NCBI RefSeq assembly: GCF_000296815.2
Contig: NZ_CAIT01000009.1
Span: forward strand, 1-64,000
Source: Fibrisoma limi BUZ 3
Lineage (GTDB): Bacteria; Bacteroidota; Bacteroidia; Cytophagales; Spirosomataceae
Direction: 5' to 3'
DNA length: 64,000 nt
Shown here: in pieces, positions 1 through 6,825 of the stretch
Layout: every line of letters begins with the position of its first letter
Numbering within the stretch: the first letter of the stretch is position 1
The notes under the pieces: generated by a model
Databases searched by the model: none
Told to the model about the DNA's origin: nothing
What the model saw: only the letters and a program-made list of their open reading frames with translations
Position numbers and translations under genes: made by a program

Positions 1-22
1 CGACGATCGCTCGCTTTTTTTG

Positions 23-655
23 TTACTTCTGATAAGACCTAAAGATGTAGTCCCAGAACGGCGACGATACGCCGAAGTTACTATCAGGATTTTTGTAGTG
101 GTGAACGCTATGGTTAACCCACAACTGCTTGAAGAAATTCTTCGGGGGCGGATACGCATGCACAATGAAGTGCACCGACAGATAGCCCGAATAGCCCACC
201 AGAAAACCCGGGAAGAACGCATACGACGATTCACCCATGATCAGGAAAAACAACCCGAAGAACACGAACCACATAATAATAGCCAGCGCCGGGGGCATGG
301 CCAGCCGCGTCTTATCTTTTGGATATTCGTGGTGAACGCCGTGGAAGGTGTACTGAATTTTGGCCCGCTGCGGTGTTGTAGGTTCCAGGTGATACAGGTA
401 CCGGTGCAGTATGTATTCAAACAACGTAAAGACGAATAAACCCGTAAAGAATAGAGCGATAATGCGACCCGTTGAGTAATCGGTGTAATTCAATGCGTAC
501 CACAGCAGAAACGCCGACGAGGTCAGCCACATGCTGATGGGTACCATTATGTGAGTCCGCGATAAGGCTTCCAGGATCGGGTTGTCAAACAGTTTCTTTG
601 TCCCGCTGTTTTTAGGCCGTGCGTGACTTTTAAAGTTGTCAACAGTTCCTTGCAT
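23..655 (-). CDS. Fatty acid 2-hydroxylase family membrane protein
   Basis: The 210-residue protein belongs to the di-iron fatty acid hydroxylase/sterol desaturase superfamily. Visible histidine clusters are HRYLYH (about residue 84), HGVHHEYP followed by D-K-T-R-L-A-M-P-P, HFIVH and HSVHH near the C-terminus. The HG-x-HH-xx-P-x-D-xx-RL-x-MPP block is typical of fatty acid 2-hydroxylases acting on sphingolipid or other membrane acyl chains. About four hydrophobic segments flank the clusters, fitting an inner-membrane enzyme. The start at 655 lies about 25 nt downstream of a minus-strand -7-like element (TACTTTCG, 681-688). Fatty acid 2-hydroxylation suits sphingolipid-producing Bacteroidota; the substrate is inferred from the family. 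Confidence 0.85.
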   Translation of the reverse strand: MQGTVDNFKSHARPKNSGTKKLFDNPILEALSRTHIMVPISMWLTSSAFLLWYALNYTDYSTGRIIALFFTGLFVFTLFEYILHRYLYHLEPTTPQRAKIQYTFHGVHHEYPKDKTRLAMPPALAIIMWFVFFGLFFLIMGESSYAFFPGFLVGYSGYLSVHFIVHAYPPPKNFFKQLWVNHSVHHYKNPDSNFGVSSPFWDYIFRSYQK

Positions 656-741
656 AGAAGTATTCGTTTAAATAGTGGCGCGAAAGTACAACGAAAAGTG
701 GTTCTTGAAAATAAATTTAGTAAAGTAGGTTTACTAGTTGC

Positions 742-2079
742 CTATGTCTTAGTAACCTCCAACTGGTCAGAAAGTTTTTCCTGCATGGCCCTGATGTTTC
801 CCTGCGGGAGTTTCTGTCGGATGATCAGGCGCAACGAGTTGTTATACGTCAGGTAATTCCACATCCAGTTCAGGAAAATAAACAGCCGGTTTTTGACGCC
901 GAGAATGTTCATCAGGTGCACGAATAGCCAGGTCAGCCAGGCAAAAAAACCGCCAAAATGCAAAAATGGCAGATCAACCACAGCCAGCCCCCGACCGATG
1001 GTCGCCATCGTACCCAGGTCGCGGTACGTGAACTCTTCCGGCTGTTCGCCTTTAACCCAGCGAAGCAGGTTTTTGGCCAGGTGTTTACCCTGCTGAATGG
1101 CCGGCTGCGCGATTTGAGGGTGTCCGTTGGGCCATTTCTCCTCCGTCATCAACGCTACGTCGCCGATGGCAAAGACGTCGGTAAAGCCCGTTACCTGGCT
1201 GTACCGGTTCACGGTTATACGTCCGCCACGGCCTATTACCTCCGTCGGCAATCCGTTCAGCGGGTTTGCTTTTACGCCAGCCGCCCAGATAAGGTTGTTG
1301 GTCCGGAGCGTTGAGCCGTCGACCATGTACACCGTCTCGCCATCGAAGTCCTTTACCCGCGTGTTGAGCCGGACATTAACGCCAAGATCCAGCAGGTATT
1401 TGAGGGAATGGTCCTGCGATTGCTTCGACATCGGCCCCAGCAGCTCCCCGCCCGACTCGATGAGGTGAATATCCATCATCGTAAAGTTAAGCTCGGGGTA
1501 GTCGCGGGGCAGGACGGTTTTGCGCATTTCGGCCAGCGTTCCGCAAAGCTCCACGCCCGTCGGTCCTCCGCCTACCACCACAAAATCCATCAGTCCATTT
1601 TTTTCCTCTTCGGTTTCGACGCTCAGCGCATCTTCGAAATTCTGCAGAATTCGATTCCGGAGCGCAATCGCTTCCGACACCGACTTCATCGGAAGAGCCT
1701 TCTCGATGATGTTCTGCATGTTGAAGAAGTTGGTGTCGGCGCCGGTCGCAACCACGAGGTAATCGTAGGTGATTGGCCCCAGTTCGGTATCAATGGCTTT
1801 GTCGGCCGGCCGCACGCCCGTTACGTTCGTTACCCGGATGTGTACGTTCTTGCAGTTGCCGAACACGGCCCGTAGCGGAAACAGAATGGAGTTTGCCTCC
1901 AGACCGGCCGTAGCAACCTGATAGTACAGCGGTTGAAACTCGTGATAATTGTGCCGGTTAACCAGCACTACCTGAAACTCTTTCCGTCGCGATAGCCGTT
2001 TGGCCAATTTCAGTCCACCGAAGCCGGCCCCCACAATTACCACCCGCTTCCGGTCCGTTTTGGGTATGTTTGGATTCAT
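742..2079 (-). CDS. ndh: Type II NADH:quinone oxidoreductase (NDH-2)
   Basis: This 445-residue FAD flavoprotein of the pyridine nucleotide-disulphide oxidoreductase class oxidises NADH and reduces membrane quinone without pumping protons. The FAD Rossmann motif VVIVGAGFGGLKLAKRL is at residues 13-29, and the NAD-binding VVVGGGPTGVELCGTLAEM lies near residue 165. The later ADVFAIGD-type FAD motif appears as TDVFAIGDVAL. The C-terminal hydrophobic stretch (FFAWLTWLFVHLMNILG) is the usual membrane-anchoring region of NDH-2. Length matches the family. It follows bshA in the same direction after 114 nt of extragenic sequence, so co-transcription is possible but not shown. Confidence 0.93.
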   Translation of the reverse strand: MNPNIPKTDRKRVVIVGAGFGGLKLAKRLSRRKEFQVVLVNRHNYHEFQPLYYQVATAGLEANSILFPLRAVFGNCKNVHIRVTNVTGVRPADKAIDTELGPITYDYLVVATGADTNFFNMQNIIEKALPMKSVSEAIALRNRILQNFEDALSVETEEEKNGLMDFVVVGGGPTGVELCGTLAEMRKTVLPRDYPELNFTMMDIHLIESGGELLGPMSKQSQDHSLKYLLDLGVNVRLNTRVKDFDGETVYMVDGSTLRTNNLIWAAGVKANPLNGLPTEVIGRGGRITVNRYSQVTGFTDVFAIGDVALMTEEKWPNGHPQIAQPAIQQGKHLAKNLLRWVKGEQPEEFTYRDLGTMATIGRGLAVVDLPFLHFGGFFAWLTWLFVHLMNILGVKNRLFIFLNWMWNYLTYNNSLRLIIRQKLPQGNIRAMQEKLSDQLEVTKT

Positions 2080-2193
2080 TCGTTATTCGGTTTTCTGTTC
2101 ACGGTTTACAGTCTGCTGTTTTTGAGTAAGTCGCCATTCGGAAACGATCCATCGAAAACCGTAAACTGAAAACTGTAAATCCTAAATGCTTGT

Positions 2194-3330
2194 TTAAACC
2201 GTTTCCCGCGCTTCCTGAAGCACACGCTCGTAATACGCTTCGTATCGCGGCAGTATCAGCGGCAGCGCAAACTCTTCGGCGCGGGCCAGCGCATTTCGCT
2301 TAAAGGTAGGAAGATTCGCTTCGTCGAGGATGTACAACGAGTTTTTGACCATGTCGTCTACGTCGCCAACGGGGCTCAGAAAGCCCGTCACGCCCTGCAC
2401 GTTCAGTTCGGGCAGGCCACCGGCGTTGGATGATATAACGGGTACCTCACAGGCCATGGCTTCGAGTGCCGCGAGTCCGAAACTTTCGTTTTCCGACGGC
2501 ATCAGAAACAGATCGGCCACCGACAGCACTTCCTCCACGGCATCCAGCTTACCCAGAAAACGAACCTGATCGTAGATGCCCAGTTCGCGCACCAGTCGTT
2601 CGATACGGGCGCGTTCGGGGCCGTCGCCGACAAGCAGCAATTTAGCCGGCATGTGCTCCTGAATGTGATAAAACGTCATAACGGCATCATCAATACGTTT
2701 GACGCGCCGGAAGTTCGACGTATGCACAATGAGCTTTTCGCCGTTGGGGCAGATCGCTTTTTTGAAATGTTCTTTCTGCTGCCGCTTGAACCGGCTCAGG
2801 TCGATGAAGTTGGGAATGACTTCAATTTCGCGATGGACGTTAAAATGGGCGTAGGTATCCTGCCGCAGATCTTCCGACACGGCCGTTACGCCGTCGGACT
2901 GGTTGATACTGAACGTAACGACCGGTTCATACGACGCATCCTTACCCACCAGCGTGATGTCGGTCCCGTGTAAGGTGGTAACCACCGGTACGTGTCGCCC
3001 CTGCGACCGCAGAATCATTTTGGCCATGTAAGCCGCCGACGCGTGCGGAATGGCGTAGTGAACGTGCAGCAGATCCACGTTTTCGTTCAATACAACGTTG
3101 ACCATCTCGCTCGCGAGCGCCGATTCATACGGCGGATACTGAAAGAGCGGATACGAGGGGATATTTACTTCGTGGTAGAAAACATTCTCATTGAAAAAAT
3201 CGAGCCGGGGTGGTTGCTGGTAGGTAATGAAGTGGATCTGGTGGCCGTTTTTGGCCAGTGCCTTACCAAGTTCGGTGGCTACTACGCCACTGCCCCCGAA
3301 AGTGGGGTAGCACACAATACCGATTTTCAT
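2194..3330 (-). CDS. bshA: N-acetyl-alpha-D-glucosaminyl L-malate synthase BshA
   Basis: A GT4-family glycosyltransferase (378 residues) that joins GlcNAc from UDP-GlcNAc to L-malate, the first step of bacillithiol synthesis. The N-terminus [20 protein letters not shown] is the characteristic BshA glycine-rich motif. The mid-region [17 protein letters not shown], the [12 protein letters not shown] segment and the C-terminal [20 protein letters not shown] (nucleotide-sugar binding, E-x7-E) follow in the expected order. The protein is cytoplasmic with no signal peptide. Bacillithiol is the low-molecular-weight thiol of many Bacteroidota. It can also buffer zinc, which is of interest given the metal genes downstream, but no shared operator is seen here. 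Confidence 0.95.
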   Translation of the reverse strand: MKIGIVCYPTFGGSGVVATELGKALAKNGHQIHFITYQQPPRLDFFNENVFYHEVNIPSYPLFQYPPYESALASEMVNVVLNENVDLLHVHYAIPHASAAYMAKMILRSQGRHVPVVTTLHGTDITLVGKDASYEPVVTFSINQSDGVTAVSEDLRQDTYAHFNVHREIEVIPNFIDLSRFKRQQKEHFKKAICPNGEKLIVHTSNFRRVKRIDDAVMTFYHIQEHMPAKLLLVGDGPERARIERLVRELGIYDQVRFLGKLDAVEEVLSVADLFLMPSENESFGLAALEAMACEVPVISSNAGGLPELNVQGVTGFLSPVGDVDDMVKNSLYILDEANLPTFKRNALARAEEFALPLILPRYEAYYERVLQEARETV

Positions 3331-3424
3331 AGAATGGAGCCCGAAGGCCGGGAACGGTTTTCCTTACAACAACAAACCAGCATGAAAAGAATCCCGATTC
3401 TTACGTAAAGTATTTGTTACAGTG

Positions 3425-3517
3425 ATGTTGGCCGGGGTGCTGCTCGTTTCCTCGCCCTCAGCCGGGTCTGCCGGAGTGCGAAATTGCCCTCTGGCAGGTG
3501 GCCCATGCTACGAATAA
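3425..3517 (+). CDS. Possible tiny hydrophobic peptide (30 codons)
   Basis: A short open frame from ATG 3425 to TAA 3515-3517 encodes a hydrophobic N-terminal run (MLAGVLLVSSPSAGSAG) followed by a short tail with two cysteines. It lies in the divergent spacer between bshA and the UbiA gene, just upstream of the UbiA promoter. The hydrophobic-then-small-residue pattern resembles a cleaved signal peptide, but there is no clear ribosome binding site and no recognised family. It may be chance. Confidence 0.15.
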   Translation: MLAGVLLVSSPSAGSAGVRNCPLAGGPCYE

Positions 3518-3559
3518 TAGGAACGGCTGGTTAAACCATGCGGCATGATAAAAAAGCCG

Positions 3560-3567
3560 TATTTTTG
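3560..3567 (+). promoter_or_regulatory. -7 promoter element of the UbiA gene
   Basis: TATTTTTG matches the Bacteroidota -7 consensus TAnnTTTG. It sits 18 nt before the ATG at 3586, so the longer frame that opens at 3538 would begin upstream of the transcription start. This decides the UbiA start. Confidence 0.6.
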
Positions 3568-3585
3568 CAGTTTAAAAGCCCCCCC

Positions 3586-4455
3586 ATGCACCAGCCCGTT
3601 CCTTTCTCGGCATTCGTCTATGGATTCCTTCGGCTGATCCGTGTGCAAAATCTGTTGATCGTGGTGCTCACTCAGTTTCTGGCCCGCATTTTCCTTGTTG
3701 GGCCACAGGAGCAATGGCTGCGCATTCTGATCGATCCGACCATCTGGCTGCTGTCATTCTCAACGGTTTGCATTGCGGCAGCGGGCTACATCATCAACGA
3801 TTATTTCGATATCAAAATCGACCTGGTCAACAAACCCGAACGGGTCGTTATCGGCCGTTATCTTAAACGCCGGGTGGCCATGGGCGCTCACCAGCTCCTG
3901 AACTTCGTGGGGTGTGTCATAGGACTCTATCTAAGCAACTGGGTATTTGTAACCGATGTCGTAGCGGCCGGGCTGCTCTGGTTTTATTCCGCGCAGTTCA
4001 AGCGCCAGCCGTTTATCGGCAACGTAGTCATCTCCCTCCTGACGGCTCTCTCGCTGATCGTGCTGGCGGTGTATTATCGCCAGAACGCCGATATGCTCCT
4101 GATCTACGCCCTGTTCTCGTTTGCCATTACGCTGGTCCGGGAGATCATTAAAGACATGGAAGACATCCGGGGCGACGCCCGCTTCGGGTGCCGGACACTC
4201 CCGATCGTCTGGGGGCTGCGCCGGACCAAATACCTGCTCTACGTCCTCATTGCATCATTCATTGCCACCCTGTTTCTGATGGCCGATTCGCTGGGGAACC
4301 TGCGCCTGGGCTGGATTTTCCTTATCCTGCTGATCCCGATCGGGTGGCTGGTGTACCGGCTCGTTTTCGCCGATACCCGCCGGGACTTCGGCTACCTTAG
4401 CAATCTGTGTAAGCTGATCATGCTGATGGGCGTCCTGAGCATGGCCTGGGCCTGA
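3586..4455 (+). CDS. UbiA-family prenyltransferase (geranylgeranylglycerol-phosphate type)
   Basis: A polytopic inner-membrane prenyltransferase (289 residues from the chosen start) of the UbiA superfamily. The first Asp-rich motif NDYFDIKIDLVNKPERVV and the second DMEDIRGDARFGCRTLPI, which bind Mg-prenyl diphosphate, are both present. About eight hydrophobic segments follow. Bacteroidota members of this subgroup are usually annotated as geranylgeranylglycerol-phosphate geranylgeranyltransferase, but the acceptor is not certain from sequence. The start at 3586 is chosen because the -7 element at 3560-3567 lies inside the longer reading frame. A hairpin terminator follows at 4469. Confidence 0.88.
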   Translation: MHQPVPFSAFVYGFLRLIRVQNLLIVVLTQFLARIFLVGPQEQWLRILIDPTIWLLSFSTVCIAAAGYIINDYFDIKIDLVNKPERVVIGRYLKRRVAMGAHQLLNFVGCVIGLYLSNWVFVTDVVAAGLLWFYSAQFKRQPFIGNVVISLLTALSLIVLAVYYRQNADMLLIYALFSFAITLVREIIKDMEDIRGDARFGCRTLPIVWGLRRTKYLLYVLIASFIATLFLMADSLGNLRLGWIFLILLIPIGWLVYRLVFADTRRDFGYLSNLCKLIMLMGVLSMAWA

Positions 4456-4468
4456 CCTTTCCCTCAAA

Positions 4469-4504
4469 CGTTCGGCAAACGGGTTTGCCAAACGTGTAGT
4501 TTTA
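4469..4504 (+). terminator. Intrinsic terminator after UbiA gene
   Basis: Inverted repeat GGCAAAC (4474-4480) / GTTTGCC (4483-4489), extended by CGTT/AACG around a one-base bulge on each side, then a T-rich tail. The tail TAGTTTTA (4497-4504) may double as a degenerate -7 element for the next gene at 4534. Confidence 0.5.
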
Positions 4505-4533
4505 TCGACTAAACGCTTACAAACCTACGCTTT

Positions 4534-5235
4534 ATGAAACAATTGGTCCTTTCCTTGCTGATGACGGCAGCCGTTCTGACAACTGGCCGGGCGCAGACAT
4601 GCGCCGGTATGACGCTCAAACCAGGGATGAATTTTGAGCTGACAACCTACAACGCCAAAGAAAAACCGAACGGCAAAATCACGTATCAGATTAAGAATGT
4701 AAGCCGCGAAGGCAACTCAACCATCGTTGATATTACAACCCAGTTCCAGGACGAAAAAGGCAAAGCCCAGCCCCCATCCGATATCCGCTATACATGCACC
4801 GGTGATGAAATTATGGCTGACTTATCAGGTATGATGGCGAGTATGCAGAATACGGCCTTCAAAGATGCCCAGATGAAGATGAAACTAAATCGACTGGTGT
4901 ATCCCGGGAAATTCAATGTTGGGCAGAAACTACCCGACGGTGCTATGGAAGCTGAGTTTTTCACCAACGGCACGCGAATGATGGAGATGAACATGACCAT
5001 GAGCAACCGGCAGGTAGAAGGTCAGCAGTCGATCACGACGCCGGCCGGTACGTTCGATACGTACAAAATAACCTCGGACATGGGCTTTGAAAACCGGACC
5101 ATGGGCATACCGATTCGGGGGTCAATGCGGGTGGTCAGCTACCGGTCTGGCAACCTGCTGTTCGATGTCAAGTCAGAGACGTACAACAAAAACGGCAAGC
5201 TGATGGGTTATACCCTGCTTAGCCAGGTAAATTAA
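4534..5235 (+). CDS. Secreted TapB/DUF3108-like protein
   Basis: A 233-residue protein with a clear Sec signal peptide (MKQLVLSLLMTAAVLTTGRAQ, cleavage after about residue 20). The mature part is rich in beta-strand patterns and methionines (runs such as MMASMQNTAFKDAQMKMKM-like and MMEMNMTM in the middle). The fold resembles the DUF3108/TapB-like family of periplasmic or surface proteins, in which the C-terminal half (TPAGTFDTYKI, GNLLFDVKSE) is the conserved part. No catalytic residue is evident. The unusual methionine density (roughly residues 85-165) could be structural or could bind soft metal ions; that is inference. It converges on the lipoprotein gene at 5281. Confidence 0.6.
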   Translation: MKQLVLSLLMTAAVLTTGRAQTCAGMTLKPGMNFELTTYNAKEKPNGKITYQIKNVSREGNSTIVDITTQFQDEKGKAQPPSDIRYTCTGDEIMADLSGMMASMQNTAFKDAQMKMKLNRLVYPGKFNVGQKLPDGAMEAEFFTNGTRMMEMNMTMSNRQVEGQQSITTPAGTFDTYKITSDMGFENRTMGIPIRGSMRVVSYRSGNLLFDVKSETYNKNGKLMGYTLLSQVN

Positions 5236-5238
5236 ACC

Positions 5239-5272
5239 AACTGGCCGACTACCCGCGGGTGGTCGGCCAGTT
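5239..5272. terminator. Bidirectional terminator hairpin
   Basis: An 11-bp perfect inverted repeat (AACTGGCCGAC, 5239-5249, with its complement at 5262-5272). The inner bases (ACCC/GGGT) also pair. It lies between the convergent genes ending at 5235 and 5281. Confidence 0.75.
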
Positions 5273-5280
5273 GCTAGTCG

Positions 5281-5847
5281 TTAGTTGGCAACGGTTATGT
5301 TGAACTGTACGTTCAGATCATCGTCGCCGGGGGCAGGCGTTCCATTCTTTGTACCAGGCTGATGGCGTAGCTGTACCGTAACCGTACCGGTGCCGGCGGC
5401 TCCTGTACGAACGGTTCCAGTGATACCAATGGGCAGATTATTCTGATCCTTATCGCCATAGGTATAGGTAAATAACGAAGTAGGATTGGGCGTAAAAACA
5501 AATAGGTGTTCATCGCTCTCCTCTTCCACTTCTTCCAGAATGTTAAGAGTTGGTGTCTTGCTTTCATCAAGCAATTGAGCTACGTCCAGGGTATAGGTCT
5601 GGTTGGCTCTGAGCGTTACGTTACCAGTAATAACCGGTGCCGAGCCACCATCACCGTCAACATCCCGGAAGGTGATCGTCTGCGATTGCGGGCTGGTTAC
5701 CCCCTGCTGCGTAAAACGCAACGTCAGAGTTGTTATCAGTTCGTTCTCATCGGCCGGCTGGGGGTTATCGGCGTTGTCGTTGCAACCACTTAATAAAGGC
5801 ACTGCCAGGATCAGCAACCATAGCCATTTTTTCACTACGTTGTTCAT
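5281..5847 (-). CDS. Acidic lipoprotein, 'type 1 periplasmic binding fold' annotated family
   Basis: A 188-residue lipoprotein: signal peptide and lipobox LLSGC with Cys at about residue 22. The mature protein is a single beta-rich domain with a conserved order: ITTLTLRF, TITFRDVDGDGG, then the acidic/His segment ILEEVEEESDEHLFVF (about residues 103-118), then GTGTVTVQLRHQPG near the C-terminus. I recognise this architecture from many Bacteroidota proteins filed as type 1 periplasmic binding fold, often near TonB receptors; the function is not established. The E-rich/DEH stretch is a plausible metal site (inference). Its promoter (-7 on the minus strand, CAAAGCTA at 5894-5901) abuts the double TGCAA-N5-TTGCA operator, placing it in the predicted zinc regulon. 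Confidence 0.7.
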   Translation of the reverse strand: MNNVVKKWLWLLILAVPLLSGCNDNADNPQPADENELITTLTLRFTQQGVTSPQSQTITFRDVDGDGGSAPVITGNVTLRANQTYTLDVAQLLDESKTPTLNILEEVEEESDEHLFVFTPNPTSLFTYTYGDKDQNNLPIGITGTVRTGAAGTGTVTVQLRHQPGTKNGTPAPGDDDLNVQFNITVAN

Positions 5848-5893
5848 GCAGGTAAATCGTTGAATGTAAACACATATCAGTTGATACGGTCGG

Positions 5894-5948
5894 CAAAGCT
5901 ATTTCAAATGCAATATAGTTGCAAAAATTTTTGCAACTATATTGCATT
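5894..5948. promoter_or_regulatory. Double Zur-type operator in a 42-bp perfect palindrome
   Basis: Two TGCAA-N5-TTGCA boxes, TGCAATATAGTTGCA (5909-5923) and TGCAACTATATTGCA (5932-5946), are mirror images and together form a perfect 42-bp palindrome (5907-5948) centred on AAAAATTTTT. The left box lies 8 nt from the minus-strand -7 element TAGCTTTG (5901-5894) of the lipoprotein gene. It is positioned to repress that gene and perhaps the divergent merC-like gene. Confidence 0.75.
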
Positions 5949-6015
5949 GCTTATGGTTTCTCTACGCAATGGTCTTTGTATCTTTGTCCTGTACATTGAT
6001 CGCCAATCTCATTTT

Positions 6016-6054
6016 TGCAACATTGTTGCAAATAAGAAAATAGTGCTATCTTTG
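6016..6054 (+). promoter_or_regulatory. Zur-type operator and promoter of merC-like gene
   Basis: Operator TGCAACATTGTTGCA at 6016-6030 is followed after 16 nt by a -7 element TATCTTTG (6047-6054). The operator covers the expected -33 position. The ATG at 6082 is 28 nt further on. A second -7-like TATCTTTG occurs upstream at 5979-5986. Confidence 0.75.
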
Positions 6055-6081
6055 CGCTGTTAAGTCTTTGGTACGCTGTCT

Positions 6082-6462
6082 ATGAAAACAGATAGTCTTG
6101 ATAAGAAAGCCGACTACATTGGGATCACCGGTTCGGTATTGTGCATGATTCACTGTCTCATCACGCCGATGCTGCTGATGACGTCTTCGCTTTTAAAGCA
6201 TGACGCCTTCCGCATTGGGTACCTGAGCCTGGATTACGTGTTTATTGGCGTTAATATCGTGGCTGTCTATTTCGCCACCCGTCATTACGCTTCGCCCGTC
6301 ATCCGTATTTGCCTATGGGCATTTTTGAGTCTCTTTACGGTAGCCATCCTGCTCGAGGATGTAAACGAACTGTTTGAATACCTTGGCTACTTAGCCTCGG
6401 CAGGTCTGGTGATTTCGCACCTGTTCAATATCCGTGCCCACCGCCTGCAACACGCTCACTAA
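6082..6462 (+). CDS. MerC-domain membrane protein
   Basis: A 126-residue inner-membrane protein with four hydrophobic segments and the family signature G-S-V-L-C-M-I-H-C-L-I-T-P in the first segment (Cys about residues 20 and 24, His 23, Pro 28). MerC proteins were first known as mercuric ion transporters. In Bacteroidota they commonly occur away from mer operons, next to Fur-family regulators or metal genes. The Cys/His pair could bind a soft divalent metal. Its promoter overlaps a TGCAAC-N3-GTTGCA operator and the double operator lies further upstream, so metal-responsive expression is expected. Whether it moves Zn, Hg or another ion cannot be read from the sequence. Confidence 0.8.
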   Translation: MKTDSLDKKADYIGITGSVLCMIHCLITPMLLMTSSLLKHDAFRIGYLSLDYVFIGVNIVAVYFATRHYASPVIRICLWAFLSLFTVAILLEDVNELFEYLGYLASAGLVISHLFNIRAHRLQHAH

Positions 6463-6501
6463 GTCGTCGGTACCTTCTTTATAAAGTTATACTATTCAAT
6501 C

Positions 6502-6537
6502 GCCCGTGATGTCTCCGTAGATGTCACGGGCTTTTTT
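6502..6537 (+). terminator. Intrinsic terminator after merC-like gene
   Basis: Stem GCCCGTGA (6502-6509) / TCACGGGC (6524-6531) followed by a run of six T (6532-6537). Confidence 0.85.
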
Positions 6538-6625
6538 ATGCAGATACTTCTCTCTATGTGATTCCCTCGCATCGACGTTACCCTGAAACATATACGTATA
6601 AACTACGGGACCAAACGGTCTTAAA

Positions 6626-6757
6626 ATGGATGAACAGGAGAAAATATATCATTTAACTAATTCTAAAAAAAATCAAATATTAGAATTAAATACTGATATT
6701 ATTAATTATTTTAAAATATTATTTGCTATATCTATTGAATTAAAAAATATAATCTAA
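6626..6757 (+). CDS. AT-rich small ORF, 43 residues
   Basis: ATG at 6626 opens a frame of 43 codons to TAA 6755-6757 inside a strongly AT-rich patch, where stops should be frequent. The peptide starts MDEQEKIYHLTNSKKN and continues with a mixed helix-like, Leu/Ile-rich C-terminus. Base composition is unlike the surrounding GC-rich genes, which suggests foreign origin or a remnant. No ribosome binding site or family is recognised. Apart from the terminator, this is the only structure I see in the 6463-6825 spacer. Confidence 0.3.
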   Translation: MDEQEKIYHLTNSKKNQILELNTDIINYFKILFAISIELKNII

Positions 6758-6825
6758 TAATATTGATTTGCTTTCGCAGGATTACTATTCTCTCCGTATC
6801 CAATTAACTCCCTCTATGAAACTGT

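Noticed and set aside
2100-2185. Repeated CGGTTTACAGT / ACTGTAAA-type motifs between ndh and bshA
   Set aside because: Weak inverted repeat of low-complexity extragenic type; stem too irregular to call a terminator or element.
5860-6063. 67-codon plus-strand frame across the double operator
   Set aside because: It contains two operator boxes and a -7 element and has no protein-like character; it is regulatory DNA.
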